Below are positions 37,280-48,587 of a stretch of DNA of 64,000 nucleotides, one piece after another. The translations under genes and the position numbers were made by a program. Below the pieces are notes generated by a model. That model had not been told where the DNA came from, did not search any database, and saw nothing but the letters and a program-made list of their open reading frames with translations. The first letter of the stretch is position 1; every line of letters begins with the position of its first letter. Origin of the DNA: Collinsella tanakaei (lineage in GTDB: Bacteria; Actinomycetota; Coriobacteriia; Coriobacteriales; Coriobacteriaceae); assembly GCF_016900375.1 (NCBI RefSeq), contig NZ_JACJKB010000008.1, positions 1 to 64,000 of the forward strand, given 5' to 3'.

Positions 37280-38431
37280 ATGGCCGTTACAGTGGAGAAC
37301 AATCTCGATGCGATGCTCAAGCGTGGCTTCTCGAAGAAGATGGCCACGCTCTATCTGAATAACCTTGAGCGCGAGAAGCGCGACGGTTTCTTCGATGCCG
37401 ATTACCTCGCATGGGCGCACGAGCACGGCTTCTACGGCGAGTCCGCCACGGCCTACAACCTGACCGAGGACACTATCGACAACTACCTGTCCGATTACGA
37501 CTACTGCCGCGTGTGGCCGCTGAACGACTGGCAGCGCATCTGGATCAACGACAAGCTCACCTTCGCCTACATGTTCTGGGGCACCGAGTTCCAGAAGTAC
37601 CTGCCCGAGTCGTACTACTACTGCGCGCAGGACCGCCTCGTGCCGCTGCTGGATAGCAATATGGATCCAACGGTCGACGGCTTCCTCGCGCTGCTGCGCG
37701 AGAAGGGGGAGTACGCCGCCAAGCCGTGCAACGGCGAGTGGGCGCGCGGCTTCCACAAGCTGTCCTACATCGACGGCTCCTATCTCATCGACAACAAGCC
37801 TTCCGACGAGGCCTCCGTGCGCACCTTCGTCGCCGAGAAGAAGAACCTGATCTACACCGAGTTCTTCCATCCGAGCGCCGAGATGGCCCGCATCGACCCG
37901 CTCATCCACACCCTGCGCATCCTCATGGTCAACCGCGATGGCGCGAATCCCTATCCGGCGTCGGCCTACCTGCGCTTCGCCATGGGCACGGGTGGCGACG
38001 ACTCCAAGGCCAACTACCACCGTCCCGAGTCGCGCGACATCAGCTCCTACAACGTGGGCTTCGACATGGAGACCGGCCACTTCGGTGGCGGCCACATCAT
38101 CTACGGCTACAAGCGCATCGACACCGACCTGCACCCCGACAGCGGCGTGGAGGCCGCGGGCACCATCGAGGAGTGGCCCGAGATCAAGAAGATGCTCGCC
38201 GAGATGTCGCTGCGCATCGGCCCGCTCGAGTACCTGGGCTACGACGTGGGCATCACCGACAAGGGCGTGAAGCTCATGGAGATCAACTCCCACTCCGGCT
38301 GCAAGTACCTGCAGGTCTTCCGTCCGTATCGCGCCGACGCCTTCATGAACGAGTTCTTTTCCGACAAGCTCGCGAAGATCGACGCTCTGGACGACGAGGC
38401 CATCGCGCGCCGCAACGCCTGGGCACGCTAG
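37280..38431 (+). CDS. Sugar-transfer-associated ATP-grasp protein
   Basis: 383 residues from the ATG at 37280 (GGGAGGG nine bases upstream). The central and C-terminal parts fit the ATPgrasp_ST family (glutamate-ligase-like): YAAKPCNGEWARGFHKL as the nucleotide-lysine region, IHTLRILMVNRDG, and KLMEINSHSGCKYLQVFRPY as the metal/phosphate end, with the E-x-N motif expected for Mg-ATP. The first 90 residues are rich in aromatic and charged residues, without a membrane helix. Such genes occur in capsule and teichoic-acid loci and probably form an amide or ester between an amino acid or carboxylate and a sugar; the substrate is unknown. A second ATP-grasp gene follows 19 bp on. Confidence 0.8.
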   Translation: MAVTVENNLDAMLKRGFSKKMATLYLNNLEREKRDGFFDADYLAWAHEHGFYGESATAYNLTEDTIDNYLSDYDYCRVWPLNDWQRIWINDKLTFAYMFWGTEFQKYLPESYYYCAQDRLVPLLDSNMDPTVDGFLALLREKGEYAAKPCNGEWARGFHKLSYIDGSYLIDNKPSDEASVRTFVAEKKNLIYTEFFHPSAEMARIDPLIHTLRILMVNRDGANPYPASAYLRFAMGTGGDDSKANYHRPESRDISSYNVGFDMETGHFGGGHIIYGYKRIDTDLHPDSGVEAAGTIEEWPEIKKMLAEMSLRIGPLEYLGYDVGITDKGVKLMEINSHSGCKYLQVFRPYRADAFMNEFFSDKLAKIDALDDEAIARRNAWAR

Positions 38432-38450
38432 GCGCGGGTGATTCGCCGAC

Positions 38451-39674
38451 ATGGAACGTGAACAACGCTCGATCCTGCTTTTGGGAGGATCGCGCCAGCA
38501 GGTCGTGGCGATCGAGTGCGCCAAGCGCCTCGGGTACCACACGGTGCTCTGCGACTATCTGCCCGACAACCCCGGTCAGTACGCGGCGGACGTCTTCTAC
38601 CAGGAGAGCACGACCGACCGCGCGCGCATGCTCGAGATCGCGCGGGCCGAGGGCGTGTCCGGCGTGCTCGCCTACGCCTCCGACCCCGCCGCGCTGACGG
38701 CGGCCTATGTGGCCGAGGAGCTCGGGCTTCCCACGAACCCGCTCGCTTCGGTGGAGACCCTGAGCACGAAGCACCTGTTCCGCCGCTATCTGTCCGAGCA
38801 CGGGTTCCCCGCGCCCGCCGCCCATCCCGTCACGGTGGATGCGGACCCGAGCGAGGTCGCGCAGCTGGCGGCGACCATGAGGCAGCCGGTCGTCATCAAG
38901 CCGACCGATTCGAGCGGCTCCAAGGGCGTGAGCGTGCTCGACGGACCCGATGCCGAGGAGGTGCGCCGCGCCCTTGAGGCTGCGGCCGCGTACTCGCGCA
39001 ACGGCGTGCTGCTGCTCGAGGAGTACATCCGCGCGGGGTTCCCGCGCGTCATCGGCGGCGACGTGTTCGTCGTCGACGGCGAGGTCCGCTTCTGGGGCCT
39101 CATGTCGTGTTTGCGCGACGAGGAGCTCGGCGGCCTTGTGCCCATCGGCGAGCGCTGCCCCTCGGGGCTGTCCGCCGCCCAGGAGCGTGCCGTCCGCGAG
39201 CAGATTCAAGCGCTCGTGACCTCGCTCGGCATGCGCTTCGGCGAGTTCAACGTCGAGATCATCGTCGGCGAGGACGACACCCCGTACTTCCTCGAGCTCG
39301 GGGCGCGCGCCGGCGGCAACATGATCCCCGTCCAGCTTTCGGATATCTCCGGCGTGGACCTCATCGAGGCGAACGTGCGCTACGCCATGGGCGATTCCTC
39401 GCTTGACGTCGCCTTCGACGGCTCCGATGCCGCCTTTGCCACCTATGTGCTGCACACCGACCGCGAAGGTATCCTGCGCGGCGTCGAGACGGATCCCGAC
39501 ATCGCGCCGTGCATCTACCGCTCGGTGATGTACGTGGAGCCCGGGCAGCCGGTCGAGCGCTTCGACGGCGCCGGCAAGGCGCTCGGAATCTTCTTCCTGC
39601 GCTTTGACGATGTTGCGCATATGGAGGGCATGCTCGACGGCATCACCCGGCGTATACGCGCGGTGGTATCCTAG
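38451..39674 (+). CDS. ATP-grasp ligase, carbamoyl-phosphate-synthase-like
   Basis: 407 residues. N-terminal Rossmann-like pre-ATP-grasp domain (SILLLGGSRQQVVAIECAKRLG), then the ATP-grasp core: VVIKPTDSSGSKGVSVLD (glycine-rich lid with lysine), LLLEEYIRAG and FNVEIIVGEDDTPYFLELGARAGGNMIP (metal-binding E and N). Homologues ligate carboxylates to amines through an acyl-phosphate, including peptide ligases and sugar-modifying enzymes. No strong ribosome site precedes the ATG, which fits translational coupling to the preceding ATP-grasp gene. Together with the GT2 gene at 39749 it forms a possible three-gene decoration module. Confidence 0.85.
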   Translation: MEREQRSILLLGGSRQQVVAIECAKRLGYHTVLCDYLPDNPGQYAADVFYQESTTDRARMLEIARAEGVSGVLAYASDPAALTAAYVAEELGLPTNPLASVETLSTKHLFRRYLSEHGFPAPAAHPVTVDADPSEVAQLAATMRQPVVIKPTDSSGSKGVSVLDGPDAEEVRRALEAAAAYSRNGVLLLEEYIRAGFPRVIGGDVFVVDGEVRFWGLMSCLRDEELGGLVPIGERCPSGLSAAQERAVREQIQALVTSLGMRFGEFNVEIIVGEDDTPYFLELGARAGGNMIPVQLSDISGVDLIEANVRYAMGDSSLDVAFDGSDAAFATYVLHTDREGILRGVETDPDIAPCIYRSVMYVEPGQPVERFDGAGKALGIFFLRFDDVAHMEGMLDGITRRIRAVVS

Positions 39675-39748
39675 AGACCTATATGAACGATTCGCGCCCG
39701 GCAGCCGTCGGGCGCCTGCTTGCTTTTGACCCCTGAGGAGGACCCTCG

Positions 39749-40885
39749 ATGCATCGAGATGCCCAATCGCTCGTGTCCGTCATCATCCCCATCTACAACG
39801 TCGAGAAGTTTCTCGACCAGTGCCTGGAGAGCGTGCTCGGGCAGACCTACCGCAACATCGAGGTCCTGTGCATCAACGACGGCAGCACCGATTCGTCGCC
39901 CGAGATCATCCGCCGCTTTGCCGCCAAGGACCCGCGCGTCCGCATGATCGACAAGGAGAACGGCGGCTACGGCATGGCCTGCAACCGCGGCCTGTCCGAG
40001 GCGCGCGGCGAGTGGATCTCGATCATCGAGCCCGATGACTGGATCGATGCCGGCATGTACGGCGATATGCTGACCTTCGCCGCGAGCTTCGAGGAGACGA
40101 TCGACATCGTCAAGTGCCCGTGGACCGATATCGTCGACTGGAATAACCCCAAGAAGCAGAACGCCGTGCGCTGCACGCTCGACGGCCTGTACCCGACGTC
40201 GACGGCGCCCGCGCCGCTGACCGCCATGCCGCGCCTCATCGAGATGCACCCTTCCATCTGGTCGGCCATCTACCGCCGCGCCTTCCTGGAAAAGAAGGGC
40301 ATCAAGTTCATCGAGTACCCCGGCTCCGGTTGGGCTGACAACCCCTTCCTCGTCGAGGCCTTTTGCCAGACCGACGCCATCGTGTACTTCGACAAGCCGT
40401 ACTACAACTATCGCTGCGACCTGCTCGGCTCGACGTGGAACCACAAGACGGAGGACCTCGTCGCGCGCCCGTTCGACCGCTGGATGACCATGACGAAGAT
40501 CATGCAGCGCATCGGCGTCACCGACCGCGGGGTGTGGGAGGCGCACTACATGCGCGGCTTCAACTACATCCGCGGCGCCATCACCGATGACGGTTTCAAG
40601 CACCCGGTCGTCCAGAAGAAGATCCGCGAGGTCTTCGCGATGATGGACGACGACCTCGTGGTCTCGATGGTGAGCCTCAACAAGGGCCGCAAGAAGTTCT
40701 ACTTCGCGATGCAGGACAAGCCCTGCCCCAAGGTGAAGTTCACCGGCGAGCGCATGAGCTACCTCGTCGACGAGGGCAAGCACATGCTGCACCTCTACGG
40801 CGTGTACGGCCTGCTGCTGCGCGTGTTCCGCCGTATCCGCCGCATCGGCTTCACCGAGGTCGACGTCGCCCAGAAGCGCTACTGA
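39749..40885 (+). CDS. Glycosyltransferase, family 2
   Basis: 378 residues. VSVIIPIYNVEKFLDQCLESVLGQTYRNIEVLCINDGSTDSS and EPDDWIDAGMY (DXD-type) are textbook GT2 motifs. The C-terminal 150 residues contain WADNPFLVEAF and helices common to capsule glycosyltransferases. GAGGAGG precedes the ATG. It follows the two ATP-grasp genes, with TATCCT near 39666 a possible promoter element. The TGA stop at 40883-40885 is the beginning of an R2 repeat. Confidence 0.9.
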   Translation: MHRDAQSLVSVIIPIYNVEKFLDQCLESVLGQTYRNIEVLCINDGSTDSSPEIIRRFAAKDPRVRMIDKENGGYGMACNRGLSEARGEWISIIEPDDWIDAGMYGDMLTFAASFEETIDIVKCPWTDIVDWNNPKKQNAVRCTLDGLYPTSTAPAPLTAMPRLIEMHPSIWSAIYRRAFLEKKGIKFIEYPGSGWADNPFLVEAFCQTDAIVYFDKPYYNYRCDLLGSTWNHKTEDLVARPFDRWMTMTKIMQRIGVTDRGVWEAHYMRGFNYIRGAITDDGFKHPVVQKKIREVFAMMDDDLVVSMVSLNKGRKKFYFAMQDKPCPKVKFTGERMSYLVDEGKHMLHLYGVYGLLLRVFRRIRRIGFTEVDVAQKRY

Positions 40886-41008
40886 AAGTTCGGGGACAGG
40901 TCCCAAACTTTCACCAGGACGGGTTCAGCCGTCATAAACGCGGACGGCCGGGGTGGAAGCGCCCCGGCCGTCCGTTTTTGTGACAGCTGAACCCGTCCTA
41001 ATTGTCAT
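40883..41008. repeat. R2 repeat plus facing R1-type arms around a terminator
   Basis: R2 (40883-40913) is TGAAAGTT, GGGGACAGGTCCC and AACTTTCA. Its first three bases are the stop codon of the glycosyltransferase. Then AGGACGGGTTCAGC (40915-) and its complement GCTGAACCCGTCCT (40986-) enclose the terminator at 40941. The right part ends in ATTGTCAT. Confidence 0.8.
40941..40979 (+). terminator. Terminator before valS
   Basis: CGGACGGCCGGGG pairs perfectly with CCCCGGCCGTCCG over an eight-base loop and is followed by TTTTT. Confidence 0.92.
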
Positions 41009-41061
41009 CAAAGATGCGTGGTATCCTCAACGTTTGTGTATCGCGATAGAAGGGAACTTCC

Positions 41062-43758
<2,697 letters not shown>

Positions 43759-43810
43759 CGGTTTGAGTTCGTTCCGATGAAATCGGATGCGACCGATTGA
43801 GGTTGATTTT

Positions 43811-43849
43811 GCGCCGCTCCAGACAGTTAGTCTGGGGCGGCGCTCTTTT
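43811..43849 (+). terminator. valS terminator
   Basis: GCGCCGCTCCAGA pairs with TCTGGGGCGGCGC (one G-T pair), followed by CTCTTTT. Confidence 0.85.
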
Positions 43850-43971
43850 CTGCCCCCGAATGTAGGAGTGTGCATCATAAAACATTATGCCGAGCACAGG
43901 GACACAAGATGATGATGATGGAGCGGTTTTCCGCTTCGGTGAAATTGTGTTTGATTTTCGAGTCTCTTCGC

Positions 43972-44046
43972 TCCACACGCGCCGTACCGCCCGACAACGC
44001 CGCAGGTATTTCCTGCGGCGTTGTCGGGCGGTACGGCGCGTGTGGA
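43972..44046. repeat. Perfect 35-bp-arm palindrome
   Basis: Arms 43972-44006 and 44012-44046 match exactly around TATTT. They contain CCACACGCGCCGTACCGCCC and CGACAACGCCGCAGG. It does not share words with R1-R6. The 435-bp gap between valS and the oxidoreductase gene holds otherwise only the valS terminator; no gene was seen in 44050-44193. Confidence 0.85.
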
Positions 44047-44193
44047 CGAATCGCTCTTCAAAATCGTACAGAATAAAAGTCAGGTACCCGATTTGCCGGA
44101 ATGTACGCTATATGTTGGGGCGCATTCCCGAATTGCATGCGCCCCATACCTTGCCCGCTGCATGATTGCTGCAATGGGTCCTTAGGGTATTGC

Positions 44194-45414
44194 CTAGGCG
44201 ATGCCCATGTATTCCTTCATGCCCTCGATGGCCACCTTCGCGCCCGCGACCGCATGCACGACGGTGCGGGGGCCCGTCGCCACGTCGCCTGCCGCAAAGA
44301 TGCCGGGGACGGTGCACATGTTCTTCTCATCCACCTCGAGCAGGCCGCGGTCGTTGGTGGCCAGGCCGTCGGTGGTGAGCACGAGCTTGTTCTTAGGCAG
44401 CTGCGACACGGCGATCATGACGGTGTCGCACCTTACGTGGTCGAGTTCGTCTTCGTAGCCTACGACCTCGCCGTTCTCGTCGAAGATCGCCGTGCGGAAG
44501 ACCGGGCCCTCCTTCTCGATGGCGATAACGTCTTTGCCGCGCACGATCTCGCAGCCCTCGAGCTCCGCGTACTCGACCTCTTCCGAGCTCGCCGTGACGC
44601 TGTTGGTGTTGGAGTACAGGGTCACCCGGTGCGCGCCGTGGCGCAGGGCTGTGCGCGCCACGTCCATGGCGACGTTGCCCACGCCGATGATCGCCACGTC
44701 TTGCCCCACGGTCACGGAATCGGGGTCGACGAGGTAATCGATGCCGAACAGGACGTTGCCGCGCGCCTGGCCGCGGATGTCGAGCTTGCGGGCGCGCCAG
44801 GTGCCCGTGCCCACGAACACGCAGTCGTAGCCGTCGCGGAAGAGGTCGTCGATGTGCAGGGAGCCGCCGATGGTGGTCGAGGGGCGCAGGTGTACGCCAA
44901 GCGAGGTCATGATGTCGCGATAGCGGCTCACGAGCTCCTTCGACAGGCGGAACTCCGGGATTCCGTAGCGCAGCACGCCGCCAACCTCGGCCTTCTGCTC
45001 GAACACGGTGACGTCGCAGCCGGCCTCGGCCATCTTGATGGCGACGGTGATGCCCGCGGGGCCCGATCCGATGACGGCGACGGACTTGCCGTTCGGCTCC
45101 GCGCGCTTGGGCTGATAGCGGTCGAGGAAGGTGCGGGAGATGTAGCTCTCGATGCTCGAGAAGTGCACCGGGTTCCCCTTGCGACCCTGGATGCAGTTGC
45201 CCTCGCACTGGTTGGAGTGGTTGCAGATAAGCGAGCACACGGCGCTCATGGGGTTGTTGTCGAACAGCAGCGCGCCCGCCTCGTCCATCTTGCGCTCCTT
45301 GAACAGGCGGATGACCTCGGGGATGGGCGTGTGGACGGGACATCCCTTGATCTGGCACATCGCGCGCTTGCACCCGAGACACCGGTTGGCTTCTTCAACA
45401 ACATGAATCGACAT
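44194..45414 (-). CDS. FAD-dependent, GltD-like oxidoreductase (glutamate synthase small-subunit family)
   Basis: 406 residues. The N-terminal Fe-S domain has CLGCKRAMCQIKGCPVHTPIPE and VCSLICNHSNQCEGNCIQG, the two cysteine groups of GltD and dihydropyrimidine dehydrogenase. FAD-binding GSGPAGITVAIKMAEAG and the NAD(P)-binding GVGNVAMDVARTALR follow. The C-terminus closes with GIFAAGDVATG. No large glutamate-synthase subunit is nearby, so it may pair with an unlinked protein or act as a stand-alone NADPH:ferredoxin-type oxidoreductase. The ATG at 45414 has GGGAGA upstream. It is expressed divergently from folC. Confidence 0.87.
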   Translation of the reverse strand: MSIHVVEEANRCLGCKRAMCQIKGCPVHTPIPEVIRLFKERKMDEAGALLFDNNPMSAVCSLICNHSNQCEGNCIQGRKGNPVHFSSIESYISRTFLDRYQPKRAEPNGKSVAVIGSGPAGITVAIKMAEAGCDVTVFEQKAEVGGVLRYGIPEFRLSKELVSRYRDIMTSLGVHLRPSTTIGGSLHIDDLFRDGYDCVFVGTGTWRARKLDIRGQARGNVLFGIDYLVDPDSVTVGQDVAIIGVGNVAMDVARTALRHGAHRVTLYSNTNSVTASSEEVEYAELEGCEIVRGKDVIAIEKEGPVFRTAIFDENGEVVGYEDELDHVRCDTVMIAVSQLPKNKLVLTTDGLATNDRGLLEVDEKNMCTVPGIFAAGDVATGPRTVVHAVAGAKVAIEGMKEYMGIA

Positions 45415-45729
45415 GCTCTTCTCCCATCGCTTACGTTGCGTTCTGCTTTGACGCCGAAATGGTGTGCGGCTATCTCTAACATAGAGGTTTTGCGCGCTCG
45501 ATAGCGTGCGGCAACGTGCTCTTAATGTGGTTTTGTTCTATGCGCCAGCAGCGGAGGCGAATACAGGCTGCGAATCAGGTACCGGTACCTACGGGTTCGC
45601 CGCGGCGCGGGGTGTCGCTGCCGGTTTGCCCGCATCGGCCCGGGCGGGGACGGCGCGTGGTAGTATCTAGCGTGCCGCCTCAGGTGACGCGGCGCTCTGG
45701 ATCACATGAAACGTAGGAGCTGACCCTCT
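45415..45729. other. Intergenic region between divergent oxidoreductase and folC genes
   Basis: 315 bp without a gene or RNA. It should contain two back-to-back promoters; TAGTATCT near 45660 is a candidate -10 for folC. None of the R1-R6 repeat families was found here. Confidence 0.5.
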
Positions 45730-47103
45730 ATGCCTCAACGAACCGATGTGTACGCGGTGCCCTTCGAGGTGCCGGAGCTTTCCTTTGACGAGGCGGTGGC
45801 GCTCGCCGCCGATACCGGCAAGATCTCCGGCGACGCGGGTCCGCTGCTGGAGACCGTTATCGACATGCTCGACGAGCTCAAGCGGCCCGATGAGCACTAC
45901 GACTGCATTCAAGTTGCCGGCACCAACGGCAAGACGTCGACCACGCGCTTTACCGCGGCGATCCTGCACGGCGAGGGGTTGAAGACTGCCCTCTATACGT
46001 CGCCGCAGCTCGTGCGCTATCCCGAGCGCATGGAGATAGATGGCCAGGTGGTTTCCGACGACGCGTTCGCCCATGGTGTGTCGGCAGCCGTGGAGGCGGG
46101 CCGCCGCGTCAACGCTGCCCGCGCGGCGGCGGGGGAGCGAGCCTACACCATCACGCCCTTCGACCTGCTGACCGTGGCGGCGCTCGTCGTGTTCGCCGAG
46201 GCGCGCGTCGACGTCGCGGTGCTCGAGGTCGGCATGGGAGGCCGCTGGGACGCCACGAGCGCGACCGATCCGGTTGCCGTCGCCATCACGGGCATCGGCC
46301 TCGACCACATCCGCATCCTGGGCGATACGCTCGAGGCCATCGCGGGCGAGAAGGCTGCCGTCATCAAGCCGGGCCGCGCAGTGGTGTTGGGGGAGGGCAC
46401 GCACGAGCCCAGCGTCCAGCGCGTGATGGACGAGCGCTGTTCGGCCTGCGGTGTCGACCCTCTCGTGGTCGCGCGCCGGGTGCGTTCGCTGCCGAGCGCG
46501 CTGGGGGAGCCGGTGGCGTTCTCTGTCGATACCCCGCGCGCCTCCTACGAGCTGAGCATTCCCAAGCCGAGCTACCAGCCGCAAAACGCTGCCTGCTCCG
46601 TATTTCTGGCGGAGGCCTATCTCGGCCGCGCGCTTGATGCCGCTGTGCTCCAGGAAAGCCTGGCGACTTGTCCCACGCCGGGCCGCTTCGACGTGGTGCG
46701 CACCGATCCGCTCGTGCTGATCGATGCCTGCCATAATCCTCAGAGCTGCGAGAACTTCGTCAGCGCGCTCGATGAGTTCGGCGATGACGTTGCTGCGCGC
46801 CCCCTGCTGCTCATGGCGGCGCTTTCCGACAAGGACGTCGACGGCATCGTCCGCACGCTGGTCCCGGCGTTTCCGCGGGTGGCCGTGACGGCGACGGCAT
46901 CCGACCGTGCGCTTGCCCCGGACGAGCTCGCGCGCCTCGTTGGCGACGAGCTCACCCGCGAGGGGAGGCCGAAGACGGACCTCGCTGCGGTGTACCCGAC
47001 GGTCGCAGAGGCGCTCGATGCCCTGACGGCGGCAGGTGAGCCCGTTGTCGCCGCCGGCACGATCACGCTTGCGGGCGAGGTCGCGGGTCTGCTGCGCTCC
47101 TAG
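45730..47103 (+). CDS. folC: Folylpolyglutamate synthase / dihydrofolate synthase
   Basis: 457 residues of the Mur-ligase type. The P-loop is VAGTNGKTSTTRFT (about residues 63-76), followed by LYTSPQLVRYPERM and VLEVGMGGRWDATSA, and by IDACHNPQSCENF in the C-terminal domain, all family hallmarks. It adds glutamate to dihydropteroate and folates in the cytoplasm. AGGAGC precedes the ATG. An R5 repeat lies 19 bp after the stop. Confidence 0.93.
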   Translation: MPQRTDVYAVPFEVPELSFDEAVALAADTGKISGDAGPLLETVIDMLDELKRPDEHYDCIQVAGTNGKTSTTRFTAAILHGEGLKTALYTSPQLVRYPERMEIDGQVVSDDAFAHGVSAAVEAGRRVNAARAAAGERAYTITPFDLLTVAALVVFAEARVDVAVLEVGMGGRWDATSATDPVAVAITGIGLDHIRILGDTLEAIAGEKAAVIKPGRAVVLGEGTHEPSVQRVMDERCSACGVDPLVVARRVRSLPSALGEPVAFSVDTPRASYELSIPKPSYQPQNAACSVFLAEAYLGRALDAAVLQESLATCPTPGRFDVVRTDPLVLIDACHNPQSCENFVSALDEFGDDVAARPLLLMAALSDKDVDGIVRTLVPAFPRVAVTATASDRALAPDELARLVGDELTREGRPKTDLAAVYPTVAEALDALTAAGEPVVAAGTITLAGEVAGLLRS

Positions 47104-47122
47104 TTGCCCCTCAACCTCTCGA

Positions 47123-47156
47123 TGTCCACTTTCAGGACGGAGATGTTTTGGGTCAT
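47123..47156. repeat. R5 repeat (single)
   Basis: TGTCCACTTTCAGGACGGAG then ATGTTTTGGGTCAT, one forward copy of R5 just after folC. Confidence 0.75.
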
Positions 47157-47258
47157 CGGTACATGGCAGAGGTGTGGTCAAACCGTCAAGTTGGACTTAA
47201 AGGTTAATGTCTGCTCTATACTGATTCCAATCGATAACGATTGGAGCGGTACCACCGT

Positions 47259-48425
47259 ATGAGCAAAACCGTAGTCTCGCATCGCGCCATGGTGCGCCCT
47301 TGGGCTCGCGTGGCCTGCACGGCCGGCCTGACGGCCGTCCTTACCTGCGCGGGCGCCCTGACCCCGTGGGCGGGGAGCGCGTACGCCGCCTCGAGCGCCA
47401 CGATGGCCGAGCTTGAGCAGCTGACCGCCCAGGTGCGCGATGCCGCTGCAGCCCACGACGAGGCGATGGCGACCGCCGCCGACCTCGATGCCCAGATCTC
47501 CACCCAGGCGGCCGAGATCGTCCACATCGAGCAGGAGGTCCTGCCCGCCCAGCGCGAGCGCGCCTCCCAGGCTGCCGCCAATCTCTACAAGATGCGCGAG
47601 ACGTCGGGCAACATCGTCTCGATGCTCTTCTCCACAAGCTCGCTTTCCGACTTCATCACCTCGATGAAGTATCTGACCACCATCCAGGACGGCAACGTCG
47701 ATATCCTGGAGGACCTCGAGGAGACGCGCTCCGAGCTCTCGACCCGCCTGGCGGAGCTCTCGTCCATGAAGGACCAGGCCGTCCAGCAGGAGCAGCTCGC
47801 CTCCGATGCGCTCCAGCAGGTGAGCGAGGCGCAGGCCGCCATGCAGCAGCGCGCTAACAGCGAGGATGCCGCCGAGGCGGAGGCTGCGCGCAAGGCCGCC
47901 GAGGAGGCTGCAGCCCTGCAGCGCCAGATGGAGGAGAAGGCCGCAGCTGAGCAGCAGACGGCGGCCCAGGAGCAGCAGACCGCCCAGCCCGAGCAGCAGC
48001 CCGCACAGGACACCCAGCCTGCACCCGAGCAGGATGCGACGCCGTCCGAGCCGACGCAGGAGACCCCCGAGCAGCAGCCTGCCGAGGACCCCGAGCCCGA
48101 GCAGCCGGTCGAGGACGATTCCTCGTCCAACGCGAGCGGCTGGATGTCGGGCGTGGCCTCCCACTACGGCACGGGTGACGGCTTCATGGGCGGTACCACC
48201 GCGAGCGGCGATATCGTGACCGAGACCTCCATGGGCGTGGCCATGCTCGATGTGCCGCTGGGCACTTATGTCGAGATCCGCTATAACGGCAAGTCGGTCG
48301 TCGCCGTGGTGAACGACCGCGGTCCTTACGTGCACGGCCGCGTGATCGACATGCAGCCCGCTGTTGCCCGCGCGCTCGGATTCCTGTCCGTCGGCGTCGG
48401 CACGGTGGAGTATCGCTTCCTGTAG
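47259..48425 (+). CDS. Secreted coiled-coil protein with RlpA-like double-psi beta-barrel
   Basis: 388 residues from the ATG at 47259. Signal peptide about residues 1-45 (basic start, hydrophobic ACTAGLTAVLTCAGALTPW, cleavage after AYA). Residues 50-220 are a long coiled coil with the hydrolase-linker look of CwlO/EnvC N-termini (LDAQISTQAAEIVHIEQEVL). Residues 220-305 are a Gln/Glu/Pro-rich spacer. The C-terminal 90 residues are an RlpA/3D-like barrel: VASHYGTGDGFMGGTTASGD, VVNDRGPYVHGRVIDM and ALGFLSVGVGTVEYRF, with the acidic residue in VVNDRG. Proposed role: peptidoglycan binding or lytic activity at the cell surface. The start is preceded by GGAG; TATACT at 47217 may be the -10 box. Confidence 0.87.
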   Translation: MSKTVVSHRAMVRPWARVACTAGLTAVLTCAGALTPWAGSAYAASSATMAELEQLTAQVRDAAAAHDEAMATAADLDAQISTQAAEIVHIEQEVLPAQRERASQAAANLYKMRETSGNIVSMLFSTSSLSDFITSMKYLTTIQDGNVDILEDLEETRSELSTRLAELSSMKDQAVQQEQLASDALQQVSEAQAAMQQRANSEDAAEAEAARKAAEEAAALQRQMEEKAAAEQQTAAQEQQTAQPEQQPAQDTQPAPEQDATPSEPTQETPEQQPAEDPEPEQPVEDDSSSNASGWMSGVASHYGTGDGFMGGTTASGDIVTETSMGVAMLDVPLGTYVEIRYNGKSVVAVVNDRGPYVHGRVIDMQPAVARALGFLSVGVGTVEYRFL

Positions 48426-48587
48426 CGCACCTGAACTGAATGCGACCTCAAGGCGCCCTGCGGCAGATGTTGCGGGGCGCCTTGCTGTCGCGTGCCCGAG
48501 CGCCGTGCCGCGCGAGCCGTCCCGCCGTCCTGCCGTCTGGACTACAATGGGCGGGACCGAATCCAGACGCAAGAGAATCGAGGAGAG

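Noticed and set aside
43887-44165. A 92-codon frame between valS and the oxidoreductase gene
   Set aside because: It runs through the perfect palindrome at 43972-44046 and is Arg-rich without similarity; no ribosome site.
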